A stretch of DNA of 64,000 bases from the NCBI RefSeq assembly GCF_936925435.1, contig NZ_CAKZHQ010000049.1:1-64000 (forward strand). Direction: 5' to 3'. The stretch comes from an uncultured Ramlibacter sp. GTDB taxonomy: Bacteria; Pseudomonadota; Gammaproteobacteria; Burkholderiales; Burkholderiaceae_C. The stretch's first letter is position 1. The number at the start of each line of letters is the position of its first letter. Of the stretch, positions 7,903 to 16,419 are shown piece after piece. The notes under the pieces are model-generated. The model did no database searches. It was not told the origin of the DNA and saw nothing but the letters and a program-made list of their open reading frames with translations. Position numbers and translations under genes: made by a program.

Positions 7903-9804
7903 GTGCGGGACGGTGTGGTCAAGGTCTTCGACCGTCAGACCAGGGCTGAGACCTTCGAACTGGTTGACGAGATCAACACGAACATCGCGCGCCAGGACCT
8001 CATTCTTGTGAGGGAGGACATGCCACGTATCAGTGTTGTGATGCAGGCAGACCCCAAGTTGGATCAGAGAATCCAGATGGCGAGGGGTTGGCTCACGATG
8101 GTGGAGGGAATCCAGCGCAAGTACAAATGCAGCTTCAATGCAGCCTACAAAACCGCTGCCGGCGATGACGGCGGCTCACCCGCGAACGACCTACCCTCGC
8201 GGGCGGCCCTGTACCGGATTCGCAGCAACGTCAGCAAAGATCTTCCAGTCTACCGAGGTGACAAGAACAAGGGCAATCGCATGCCCAGGTATTCAGAGCA
8301 GGTCATCACCCTGATTGAACATGCCGCTGAAACGCTGTACCTGATACCAGGCTCCGTTTGGGACATGGATGACCTCACCCGTTATATCAATCAGCAGTCC
8401 CACGACCTCGGATACCTGCCGCTGGACAAGAACGTCAGTCAGGAGTTCGTCCGGCAGTTCGTGCTGATGAACGTCAGTGTGGACCCGCAGGGCGATCGCA
8501 TGGATCCAAAGATGCGCGCCGCCGCAAAGTCGATTGGTGCGATGCGCATCTCCGCGGCGCTGCCTTTCGATCGCATCGAGCAGGACGGGCTGCATGTCCC
8601 CATCATCGTAGCGGTAGGTGGGCACCCGGCGCGCAACGTCTACCTCGTTCACGCCATCGACTGCTCCACGGGCATGCCAACCGGATGGCATCTGCGGATT
8701 GGCAGTCCCAGTGAGTCTGACGGCCTCAAGTGCATTGAATCCACGCTCTACTCGAAGCGTCAAGCTTTCATGCGGCTAGGACTGGTCGATGAAATTGATA
8801 TCGATGTTTATGGCGCTCCGAAGTTGATCGTCTTCGACAACGGCCCTGAGACAAAAGGGCAGCGCATGCTGCGCCTGGCCAGGCTCGGCATCAACATGAA
8901 ACACTGCAAGTCGCGCCATCCCCACCACAAGCCGTTTATCGAGCGGTTGAATCGCGCGCTCAAGAAGGCTCTGCAGCGCTTGCCGGGAAGCACCCGCCAC
9001 GACGGCAAAGATGGTGCGCGGGACCCTGTCGAACTGGGTGACTCCTTGATGACTATCGAGGAGCTTGAGCGCTGGATCGTGAGGTGGTACTACCAAGTCT
9101 GGGCCAAGAAGGAGCTGGAACGGCATAAATGGAGCGACTTTCACGAGGTCGAGAAGCTGGGATGTACACCGCACCTTCGACTGACGAACGTCATCAAGCG
9201 CGGCTATCCGATGCGGCTTTCGCCTGCGCTTTCCAAGTGGCAGGAGTGCCTCTTCGAGCATGAAGATCGCATGTTGAATCGCAAGACTGGGGTCAGCGTG
9301 GACGGCTTCCAGTACAAGGGCGCCAACTTGACGTACCTGATCAACAAGTATGGCGAAGTGAAGGTGAAGGTGCTGGTCGACCCTGAAGACTATCGGCAGG
9401 TCTACGTTTTTGACGGTGAGGACATGCCGCTGGTTCCGCTTCAGGAGCCCCATGTCACGCCCGAAACACCCGCGTATTCCTTTGCCTATATGAAGTCCCA
9501 TCCACTGCAACCAACACAGCCCGACCCGGCTACTGAGCGATTTAACAGAGACATGAATCAACAAGCATTACAGGCCGGCGGCGCGCGCAAGGCCAGGAAT
9601 CCTTCTAGCGCCGAGCAGAGTAGGTTGGCCGCCCGGGCAGCGGCGGACGCCGCGGCGGTAGATCGTGCTGCCAGCCGCCCGCTTTCCTCGGCACCCCGGC
9701 ACAACCCCCCGAAAGCGGGGGCGGAGGCCGAGACCGCGTATACCTTCGCGCAAGACGTGCCTGAGCTGCCGACGCTTAGCCGCTCCTCGGGGGAGGTCCG
9801 CTGA
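7903..9804 (+). CDS. tnsB: TnsB-like DDE transposase
   Basis: At least 633 aa. Integrase-core (rve/Mu-type) transposase that cuts and joins the 3' ends of the element. Catalytic residues are visible as EQDGLHV (Asp228), LIVFDNGPE (Asp312) and HKPFIERLNRALKKAL (Glu347). A Mu-type beta-barrel and a C-terminal tail rich in Pro/Ala follow, the tail being the usual TnsC contact. The start is uncertain: the GTG at 7903 has no clear Shine-Dalgarno, and the frame is open back to 7852, so a non-ATG start upstream is possible. Its stop overlaps the next ATG (TGATG). Confidence 0.88.
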   Translation: MRDGVVKVFDRQTRAETFELVDEINTNIARQDLILVREDMPRISVVMQADPKLDQRIQMARGWLTMVEGIQRKYKCSFNAAYKTAAGDDGGSPANDLPSRAALYRIRSNVSKDLPVYRGDKNKGNRMPRYSEQVITLIEHAAETLYLIPGSVWDMDDLTRYINQQSHDLGYLPLDKNVSQEFVRQFVLMNVSVDPQGDRMDPKMRAAAKSIGAMRISAALPFDRIEQDGLHVPIIVAVGGHPARNVYLVHAIDCSTGMPTGWHLRIGSPSESDGLKCIESTLYSKRQAFMRLGLVDEIDIDVYGAPKLIVFDNGPETKGQRMLRLARLGINMKHCKSRHPHHKPFIERLNRALKKALQRLPGSTRHDGKDGARDPVELGDSLMTIEELERWIVRWYYQVWAKKELERHKWSDFHEVEKLGCTPHLRLTNVIKRGYPMRLSPALSKWQECLFEHEDRMLNRKTGVSVDGFQYKGANLTYLINKYGEVKVKVLVDPEDYRQVYVFDGEDMPLVPLQEPHVTPETPAYSFAYMKSHPLQPTQPDPATERFNRDMNQQALQAGGARKARNPSSAEQSRLAARAAADAAAVDRAASRPLSSAPRHNPPKAGAEAETAYTFAQDVPELPTLSRSSGEVR

Positions 9805-10769
9805 TGAACCCCGCTCGCAACCTCCTCAGCGCGATCGAGGACCTTGAAATCTCTCACCCGGCGTACCAAGAGCTGCTCGCGTTGCTACGCCAACGCGTCG
9901 AACTGGCCAAGGAAAACCATACTGCCCGGATCGAGTGGATTGTCGGCCCGTCGCGTGTCGGCAAATCAATGCTGATCAACGCGCTGAAACGCGAGAACGC
10001 ACCGACGCGGGTGGACGGCAAACTTCGTGTTCCTCTTGTTGTCGCCGAAGTCCCTGAGAGCGTGTCTCCCAAGCACCTGCCGGGCTGCGTCCTTCGCGGC
10101 CTGGGCATGCCGGTTCCTCGCGGAAGCCTCGGCGACGCGCGAAGCCGCATGCTGGATCAGCTCGAACGCGCAGAGACCAAGGTGATTCTCTTCGAAGAGG
10201 CGAGCCACATCGTGGACGTCGGCACCAAGGTGCAGAGCAGATCAGCGGGGGACTTCTTCAAGACACTGGCTGACAAGAACATCTCGCTAATCCTGTTTGG
10301 CGTGCCGCGACTTCGCCTTCTGAGGCAGAACGAACAGCTGCGGCTGAGGTCTTCCACGCCTCGAGAATTCAACCCGTACGACTGCAGCGTCGAAGCTGAG
10401 CGAACCGCCTTCTTAGCTTGTGTAAACGCCTACGCGAAGGCATTCGAGAAGGCCGGCTGGAAAATTGACTTGGCCCAGGATGTACTTTTCAACAATTGCT
10501 ACCTTCACACGGGAGGGTTGGTAGGGGTACTCAGTGCCTTCATGCGAGAGCTCGCCGAACAACGCCTGGGCGATCAGCCGCGGACGCTTTCCTTCCAGGA
10601 TTGCTTGGCTGCCGCGAGGCGCGTGGAGCCCGCCGGCGACCCCCGATGGCAGGCCTTCCAGACAGACGGCATTAAGAAACCACATCTGCATCGGGCCTAT
10701 GCCCAGGTGCTCGAGGACAACCTGATGCCGGCTCCCAAGGGGACCGCCATCGCGCAGGAGACCGCATGA
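9804..10769 (+). CDS. tnsC: TnsC/TniB-type AAA+ transposition regulator
   Basis: A 321-aa ATPase that would link the target selector TniQ to the transposase. The Walker A motif is GPSRVGKS (48-55) and the Walker B region is VILFEEAS (127-134), where the usual DE is EE. LILFGVPRLRLL resembles the sensor region of TniB. The length fits the short TniB type, not Tn7 TnsC (over 500 aa). The start overlaps the tnsB stop by one base, and its stop overlaps the tniQ start (ATGA), indicating one coupled operon. Confidence 0.87.
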   Translation: MNPARNLLSAIEDLEISHPAYQELLALLRQRVELAKENHTARIEWIVGPSRVGKSMLINALKRENAPTRVDGKLRVPLVVAEVPESVSPKHLPGCVLRGLGMPVPRGSLGDARSRMLDQLERAETKVILFEEASHIVDVGTKVQSRSAGDFFKTLADKNISLILFGVPRLRLLRQNEQLRLRSSTPREFNPYDCSVEAERTAFLACVNAYAKAFEKAGWKIDLAQDVLFNNCYLHTGGLVGVLSAFMRELAEQRLGDQPRTLSFQDCLAAARRVEPAGDPRWQAFQTDGIKKPHLHRAYAQVLEDNLMPAPKGTAIAQETA

Positions 10770-12586
10770 CTTTGATCGTTACTTTTGCGCCCCATGAGGA
10801 CGAATCAGGACGCGGATTCTACAGGCGCCTCGCCGCAGAGAATGGCCTGGCCGGCTGGCGCGAGCTGTCGGGAATGGCGGATGTACCCCGCACCGCGGGC
10901 GCTTTGCTTATTTGCCCTGGGCACGTTGCTGCGGAGCTAGACCTGCAGCCTGAGTGGGCGCAACAAGCTACGCAGCAAGAGCAGCGCGCGCGCACCTGGC
11001 GTGCGCTGCGCCGCACGACGTCCGAGGCCGTATGCCCTGCATGCCTCGAAGAGGCCCCGTACCTGCGCGCCTTCTGGGAGCATTCATTTGCTACCGCCTG
11101 TCCCAAGCATCGGGCTCGCCTAGTCGACCGTTGCCCCGATTGTGGTGATCTGCTGTCCCCGAATCGCCCTTGCATTGAGCTCTGCGCATGCGGGAACGAT
11201 CTGCGAACCGTGGAGACGTCCGTATCCAGTTCGTCTCAGCATTGGCTTTCAGCCCTGATTGCCAGCAACGGGGAGCCGCGGGATGGGGCGGTGCCCAGCT
11301 TCGAATCTGTGGACGTCTACTGGCTTTGCGACTTCGTCCGAAACATCTGCAGGAGCATGGACCTGGTGGCACCGCCGCCACCCAAGGGCGCGACACGTAT
11401 CGGAACGATCCAGGAGGCCGTGGAATTCCTGGGGCCTCTTGAAGGGCTGCTTGCTGAATGGCCCATGGGATTCAAAAAACATGTTTCTGCCCGAATTGCT
11501 TCAGGAAAGTCCGGAGCTCGAACACTGAGCACGCGTCTTGGCGGGTGGTACACGCGGCTGAAGAAGAGCTGCGAAGATACGCCCCTCCAGCCCTTTCTGG
11601 TAGCGGTACTTGAGGTCGCTTCCGAAGAGTTCGACGGTGAACTCCCCCTTGGAGGGGCCGCTTATCTGAGGCCTGACTACACCGACGCAATGCTGGTGAA
11701 CGAGGCCGCGGCAGCGCTGGGGGTCGGTTGGGGCCAACTGCACCAGGCGGTCACCAGCGGGCAGTGCGCCACAACGGGCCGGCCATTTGGAAAGCAGCGC
11801 CTCCTCTACTACGTCCCGACGTCTGAGGTGAAGCGGATTACCAGCAGCCGGGCAGAATGGATCAGCGAGGAGGAGGCGTGTGAGAGCGCGCAAGTCGCCC
11901 CGGCGGTAATGCGCCTGATGATGCAAGCCGAGGTTGTCGAATCAGACGCCAAATGGAGCCGCGACATTCTGAAGGGCGGGGTCATACGCAAAGCATCGCT
12001 TGAGGCGCTTTGCCAACGTCTCTGCGGGACCGCGAATGCGCGGCGACGCACGGACGCAGCCTACGTTTCGTGGTCGGATTTGTCCAGTCGACGAATGGGC
12101 GACAAACACGCCATTCAGTGCGCGATGAAGGCGGCTGCGAACGGCGAACTACAGCCAGCTTTTCGCGGTCGGCGCCTGGGCGATACGTCTTTCTCTAAAG
12201 CAGATCTCTCCAAGTACTTCGGCACGCCTGTCTTAGAGGCAGGCATGTCGGTTCAAGATCTTTCCGAACGGACGGGATGGAAGTGGGAATCGATCAGTCA
12301 TTGGATTGAGACTGGTCTTCTCGGCGCCGAGCAAATTACCTTGCGCGGGCAACCGTGCCGGGTCATCACTGCTGAACAGGTGCTGGCGTTCCGACAGATG
12401 TATCTGCCGCTGGCCGATCTGGCGAAGTCGATGGGCACGAAGTCTTCTTACCTGGCCGACCAGTTGTCTACCATTGAAATTTTGGGGGCAAAGGTGCTTC
12501 CGAACGGAACACGGCGCGGGGCCCTGCTGCGCGTTGCAGACCTGGGCAGACTCGCCCTGCAGGCCGCGCAGTCGATGCCCGCCTAA
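10766..12586 (+). CDS. tniQ: TniQ/TnsD-like target-selection protein
   Basis: A 606-aa protein with the TniQ zinc-binding core: CPAC (Cys90, Cys93), CPKH (Cys112, His115), CPDC (Cys123, Cys126) and CAC (Cys140, Cys142). In Tn7-like elements such proteins recognise the insertion site and recruit TnsC. It is longer than a minimal TniQ (about 300-400 aa), so it is closer to TnsD, with C-terminal helix-turn-helix-like segments (SVQDLSERTGWKWESISHWI and LADLAKSMGTKSSYLADQL) that may read attachment-site DNA. No tnsE or cas gene is nearby, so insertion at a fixed site is the simplest expectation. Confidence 0.82.
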   Translation: MTLIVTFAPHEDESGRGFYRRLAAENGLAGWRELSGMADVPRTAGALLICPGHVAAELDLQPEWAQQATQQEQRARTWRALRRTTSEAVCPACLEEAPYLRAFWEHSFATACPKHRARLVDRCPDCGDLLSPNRPCIELCACGNDLRTVETSVSSSSQHWLSALIASNGEPRDGAVPSFESVDVYWLCDFVRNICRSMDLVAPPPPKGATRIGTIQEAVEFLGPLEGLLAEWPMGFKKHVSARIASGKSGARTLSTRLGGWYTRLKKSCEDTPLQPFLVAVLEVASEEFDGELPLGGAAYLRPDYTDAMLVNEAAAALGVGWGQLHQAVTSGQCATTGRPFGKQRLLYYVPTSEVKRITSSRAEWISEEEACESAQVAPAVMRLMMQAEVVESDAKWSRDILKGGVIRKASLEALCQRLCGTANARRRTDAAYVSWSDLSSRRMGDKHAIQCAMKAAANGELQPAFRGRRLGDTSFSKADLSKYFGTPVLEAGMSVQDLSERTGWKWESISHWIETGLLGAEQITLRGQPCRVITAEQVLAFRQMYLPLADLAKSMGTKSSYLADQLSTIEILGAKVLPNGTRRGALLRVADLGRLALQAAQSMPA

Positions 12587-13151
12587 CTGTTCTGATCGCG
12601 TCGGCCAGCGGGCATGGCTGACGCACTTCTTAGCTGCCGGCGCTTGACCAGCAGCACTCACATCTAGCTGCAGGCGCGTAGCTTTCTGGGCGGCCGGTGT
12701 GGCGACCGGCGTCTTCGAAAGGCCCGGTCAGCGACCCCTCGCCGACCCGGGGCAGATCCGCTCTCTCTTGGCGCATTCCTTTAGTCTGGCTTCGCTCTCA
12801 GCAGCATCGCGACTGCCCCTTGATGCAGTCGAAATCCAGCTTATAGTCACCCCTTAGCTTGCTGCGGCCGGCCGTGCACACCAGGTCCGCCAGACCATGG
12901 GCGACGGTGAATTTTTCGCCACCGCTGGCCCGGAAAGCTTACTCAGAGGAGAGGGAAATTCTCATGTTTTGCTGTCAGGTCGTCTCGGCTTTTGCTTCGG
13001 CCTTGCTGGTAAGTCCTTGATCTATAAGATCTAGGATTCTCAGCTTACGACCGGACCTACAACCAGCAGGCTGATGACGCGGCATTGCTGATGCGTGATC
13101 CGCGTGGCCTTGCCGCGTATCAACTGCTTCTAGCCGTTCGCAGAGGGCTGA
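12587..13151. other. non-coding junction between tniQ and the defence operon
   Basis: 565 bases between two convergent operons. No credible gene of normal size is seen. It contains a possible 18-codon ORF with a strong Shine-Dalgarno (12964) and, just after it, a short hairpin GATCT-ATA-AGATC. No recognisable transposon end or integron site was found. Confidence 0.4.
12964..13020 (+). CDS. possible 18-aa micro-ORF
   Basis: Reads MFCCQVVSAFASALLVSP and stop. It stands out only because AGAGGAGAGGG lies about nine bases before the ATG, a stronger Shine-Dalgarno than those of most neighbours. It could be a leader peptide, a small membrane peptide, or chance. No downstream plus-strand gene follows. 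Confidence 0.2.
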   Translation: MFCCQVVSAFASALLVSP

Positions 13152-14105
13152 TCAGACCAGTTCCAGAATCCTCTGGACGTCAGCAACGCCGAGCGATGGG
13201 AGACTCCCAACGTTTATGCTATACCTGATCCCTGAAACGCCGAGCGGCGGCACATAGTCATCAGGCAATCGAGGGAAGAGGCCAGTGACCTCGAATACCT
13301 GAATATCGCGGAATGTGAATCGCAGTAGCGAACCCGTCTGTCGCAGGCCCTCATGCCAGCCGAGCTGTGCCAATCGTGCTTCAAACTCGTCGACAGCACG
13401 CCCGTCATTCCCCAACTTATCCCGTATCTGGTCCACTTGATCCGCCAGCGTTTGGTCGCCTCCCAAACTGCGCTCCAGGAGGACGCTCACGAGTAGCAGT
13501 CGCTTGCCGGGAGGTGCTCGAAGCTGATCGAGACGCGAAATCTCATGCTTCGGCTCAGAGCGCGTTGTAGTTTTCACTTCGACATGGACACCATTGCCCA
13601 CGAAGTCGTGACGCTCGCTGTCGGGACCACTCCAAAGTTGGCAGATCCGGGATCCAACTGTGGGGAACAGCACATTGGAGAGCACCCAGAGTTCGCCGAA
13701 AAGGCCAATTTGCTCGCTCGGCCCCAGATCGGGAACAAGCGGACGGAGCGCTGCGCGCATGTCATCGATGATCCGCTCAACGGATGGCGCCGCATCTCGC
13801 CCCTCGGTAGAGATCGCATAAAGTACCTTGTTGGCAATCAGCGTGAGCAATTCTTCGTGATGACTGCGCGCTGAAACATCGAGCCAAATTTGCTCACCCT
13901 CAACTACGCGGACCTGAATGCTCTGGAGATCAGGTGGCAGGCTTTGCGGGGCAACCTCCACGGCTAACAGGACGTGCAATCGGCTGTCTTCCGTAACACC
14001 GATCAGGCAATTTGCGAAATCGTCAGAGGCCAACTCGTAGATTGATTCATGGAGGGGCCGCTGTTCGCGCAGTCTGGTCCAGCGGATGGGCGAAATCTCA
14101 CTCAT
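13152..14105 (-). CDS. DUF4420 PD-(D/E)XK nuclease-like protein
   Basis: About 317 aa. Contains a PD-(D/E)XK nuclease signature: GLFGELWVL (Glu138), ERHDFVG (Asp167) and VHVEVKTTTRS (Glu176, Lys178). DUF4420 proteins of this type accompany Z1 and MutL/MORC-like ATPases in restriction and defence loci, where they are the likely DNA-cutting component. The ATG at 14105 overlaps the end of the Z1 gene by eight bases, so it is translated with it. It is the last gene of the five-gene operon. Cleavage activity is inferred from the intact residues. Confidence 0.85.
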   Translation of the reverse strand: MSEISPIRWTRLREQRPLHESIYELASDDFANCLIGVTEDSRLHVLLAVEVAPQSLPPDLQSIQVRVVEGEQIWLDVSARSHHEELLTLIANKVLYAISTEGRDAAPSVERIIDDMRAALRPLVPDLGPSEQIGLFGELWVLSNVLFPTVGSRICQLWSGPDSERHDFVGNGVHVEVKTTTRSEPKHEISRLDQLRAPPGKRLLLVSVLLERSLGGDQTLADQVDQIRDKLGNDGRAVDEFEARLAQLGWHEGLRQTGSLLRFTFRDIQVFEVTGLFPRLPDDYVPPLGVSGIRYSINVGSLPSLGVADVQRILELV

Positions 14106-16419
14106 GAAGTAGCCTGCGATTTGCAACAAGCCGGTTCCCACCATCGGTGGTGTGGGGCAAGGACAAGGCCACACCGAGCACAGCCTGCGTTGACGCGTGC
14201 AGAGGCGCAGGGTCCAGCGGGTAAAGCAGCAATAGAGCTTGAGCAGGAGGACGGTCTTCGCGCATGGCTTTTGCGCTGAACCCAGGTCCCGAACGGTAGT
14301 TCTCCGGTCCTCCGTGTAGGTCTACGCCCTCATGACGCGGGTCGATAAGAATACCAATTGACTCGGCGGCCTGCAGTGATCGATGAACAAGTCCAAATGG
14401 CCGTCCACCCAGAAGCACTTGCCGATCCCTTTGAGGGTTGGCAATGAACACTGTCCACGTCACAAGCTCACCCACCACCGCACGCTCCATGATCCAGTCA
14501 GCAATCGCCGAAGCCTGGAACGCGACACTACTTGGATGCCCCCTATAGCGGCGGAGAAACAATGCAATGTCTTCAGCCGGAACGTCGTGTGCAATCTCCC
14601 CACCATGAGCGCCTTGGGTCGGCGGATACTGGCGGAGCAAGGCAGATGCCAGGTCAAGATTCTGCTCAAGCGCCTCGCCATCTTGCAGCGGAAACAGGAT
14701 GGTCTGTGGATTCTCACCAGACCATGAGCGAGCGTCGTCCGCAAGCATCTTGCTCTTGTTCTTGCTCGTCAGGAGAAGACTGGAATGAGCGCGCATCCGT
14801 ATTGCCATTTCGTCGGGTCGCCGTCCAGCCCTGTTCAACGCCGTAATCGAGTCCCGTAACGACTCCTCTACGAGTGCCAATTCGACAAACCACTGACCGA
14901 TGCCATCGGTGGTCCAGATGCGAATCAAATCGTCATAGCCCGTGCGAAATCCGTACCACCGGGCCATCTGGAGTAGAGCATCCGCGAGAGTGGTGGTGCG
15001 CAGGAAGTAGGCAACGGTGAGGCCCTCAAGAGTAAGCCCGCGTGACAGTCTGTTGCCACCGACTGCGATGAGCTGACGTCCAGGCCTTTCGTCATACTCA
15101 AGCTCACCGCCAGTCGTGCTGTTCAGGACTACGACTTCCAGGCGAGCAAGATTGTTCAAAGCCTCGTCGAGCACTACGTCCTCCGCGGCGGGCAGCTCAA
15201 CTGCGCCCAGACCAGCGAGAGTGGACTTGAACATCCGTTGAAGCACGCCTGGCTCCACCTCCTCGTGATTGAACCACGTCCGGATCTGCTCCTCGATAGC
15301 GGCGCCGATACGCATCTGATCCCGTTGGAGCTGAGACACATGCACCAACATTGTGTGTGGCATGTTCACCTGTCCCCGCACCAGTCTTATGGCCCCAACA
15401 AGCGCAAAAGTCAGCAATGCATCGGCCAGGGATTGGGGTAGATCGAGCGGTCCTCGTGCGACAACAGCCTCGCTCTTCTTCCGTTGCTTTGATTTCAAAG
15501 CTTTCACGTCCGCGGCGTCTACGGGCCGCAGGACATCGCGTCCTCGTGCGCTTACTCCGAATAGCTCCTCTGTGCCGGTGTACCCATCGGGGCGCGGGAG
15601 CTGGACCACAAAATCCTTGGGGAACAGGTCTTCGCCAACCTGGTTGTCGCTCGCGTCAGGATCGATGAGGATGTTCGCGAACGGCGTCGCGGTATAGGCA
15701 ATGTAGGTCGCTCGCGGCGCCTTGTTCAGAATGTCGCGAATCAGCGCGTTGGTCAACGACGGCGCCGTGTCATCCTCCGGTGCGGTCTCCTCATCGACAC
15801 TCGGGTCGCGGCGATTCCCACGCGTATTGATCGAGGCTTGATCTGCCTCGTCGTCAATGAGAAGCATCGGCACATCGGCGAGTCGCCCCTCCAGCTTGCC
15901 GAGCCACTGATTGATTCGCTTCAGAATCGGCGTGATCTTTTTCGCGACAATCAGTACCGTGCCCGTAGAGGAAAATCCGTCTGCAACTGCCGGTTCTTGG
16001 AAGTCGGTGGTTTCATCCGTTAGCGTGATCCAGTCGACGCCGACATCCACCAACTCCCTGTTGAGACGTCGCTGGGTCTGATTACGCAGTGAATCGTGGA
16101 TCCCGGATAAAACGATGACCAGGCGGTAGCCGACGTCGGCTGCTCGTGAGGCTACAGCCGTGAAATTCGCAGTCTTGCCGGACTGTACGTAACCGACAAC
16201 CAGCCCACGGCACTGGAAGCTGGGACGCCCAACGGGTGTGGTCTTCGAAATAATACGTAGCGATTCCTCCGCAACCGAAGCGATCTGGTGAGGTTTCCAC
16301 TTCGGCTGCGACTGCAGATACGCTTCATGTCGAGACCAATTTGTCCATGATGTTCCATCAGTCCAGAGCTCGAGCCTCGGCTTGAGCTTAAAGAACTGCG
16401 GTGACCTCCCGGCAATCAA
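14098..16419 (-). CDS. Z1 domain protein (helicase-like ATPase)
   Basis: A 773-aa protein with a degenerate SF2-like ATPase: Walker A GYVQSGKT (76-83), LLIDDEAD (187-193), AYTATPF (242-248) and a late motif NRLSRGLTLEGL followed by QMARWYGFR. The latter is the hallmark of Z1 domains. It probably couples ATP hydrolysis to DNA loading or translocation for the nuclease encoded next. It starts with TTG overlapping the previous stop (TTGA) and ends eight bases inside the next gene. Resembles MzaC-type proteins of Mza defence systems. Confidence 0.85.
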   Translation of the reverse strand: MIAGRSPQFFKLKPRLELWTDGTSWTNWSRHEAYLQSQPKWKPHQIASVAEESLRIISKTTPVGRPSFQCRGLVVGYVQSGKTANFTAVASRAADVGYRLVIVLSGIHDSLRNQTQRRLNRELVDVGVDWITLTDETTDFQEPAVADGFSSTGTVLIVAKKITPILKRINQWLGKLEGRLADVPMLLIDDEADQASINTRGNRRDPSVDEETAPEDDTAPSLTNALIRDILNKAPRATYIAYTATPFANILIDPDASDNQVGEDLFPKDFVVQLPRPDGYTGTEELFGVSARGRDVLRPVDAADVKALKSKQRKKSEAVVARGPLDLPQSLADALLTFALVGAIRLVRGQVNMPHTMLVHVSQLQRDQMRIGAAIEEQIRTWFNHEEVEPGVLQRMFKSTLAGLGAVELPAAEDVVLDEALNNLARLEVVVLNSTTGGELEYDERPGRQLIAVGGNRLSRGLTLEGLTVAYFLRTTTLADALLQMARWYGFRTGYDDLIRIWTTDGIGQWFVELALVEESLRDSITALNRAGRRPDEMAIRMRAHSSLLLTSKNKSKMLADDARSWSGENPQTILFPLQDGEALEQNLDLASALLRQYPPTQGAHGGEIAHDVPAEDIALFLRRYRGHPSSVAFQASAIADWIMERAVVGELVTWTVFIANPQRDRQVLLGGRPFGLVHRSLQAAESIGILIDPRHEGVDLHGGPENYRSGPGFSAKAMREDRPPAQALLLLYPLDPAPLHASTQAVLGVALSLPHTTDGGNRLVANRRLLHE

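Noticed and set aside
7903-12586. CRISPR-associated transposon (CAST)
   Set aside because: No cas gene and no repeat-spacer array are present anywhere in the window. TniQ is of the long, TnsD-like form.
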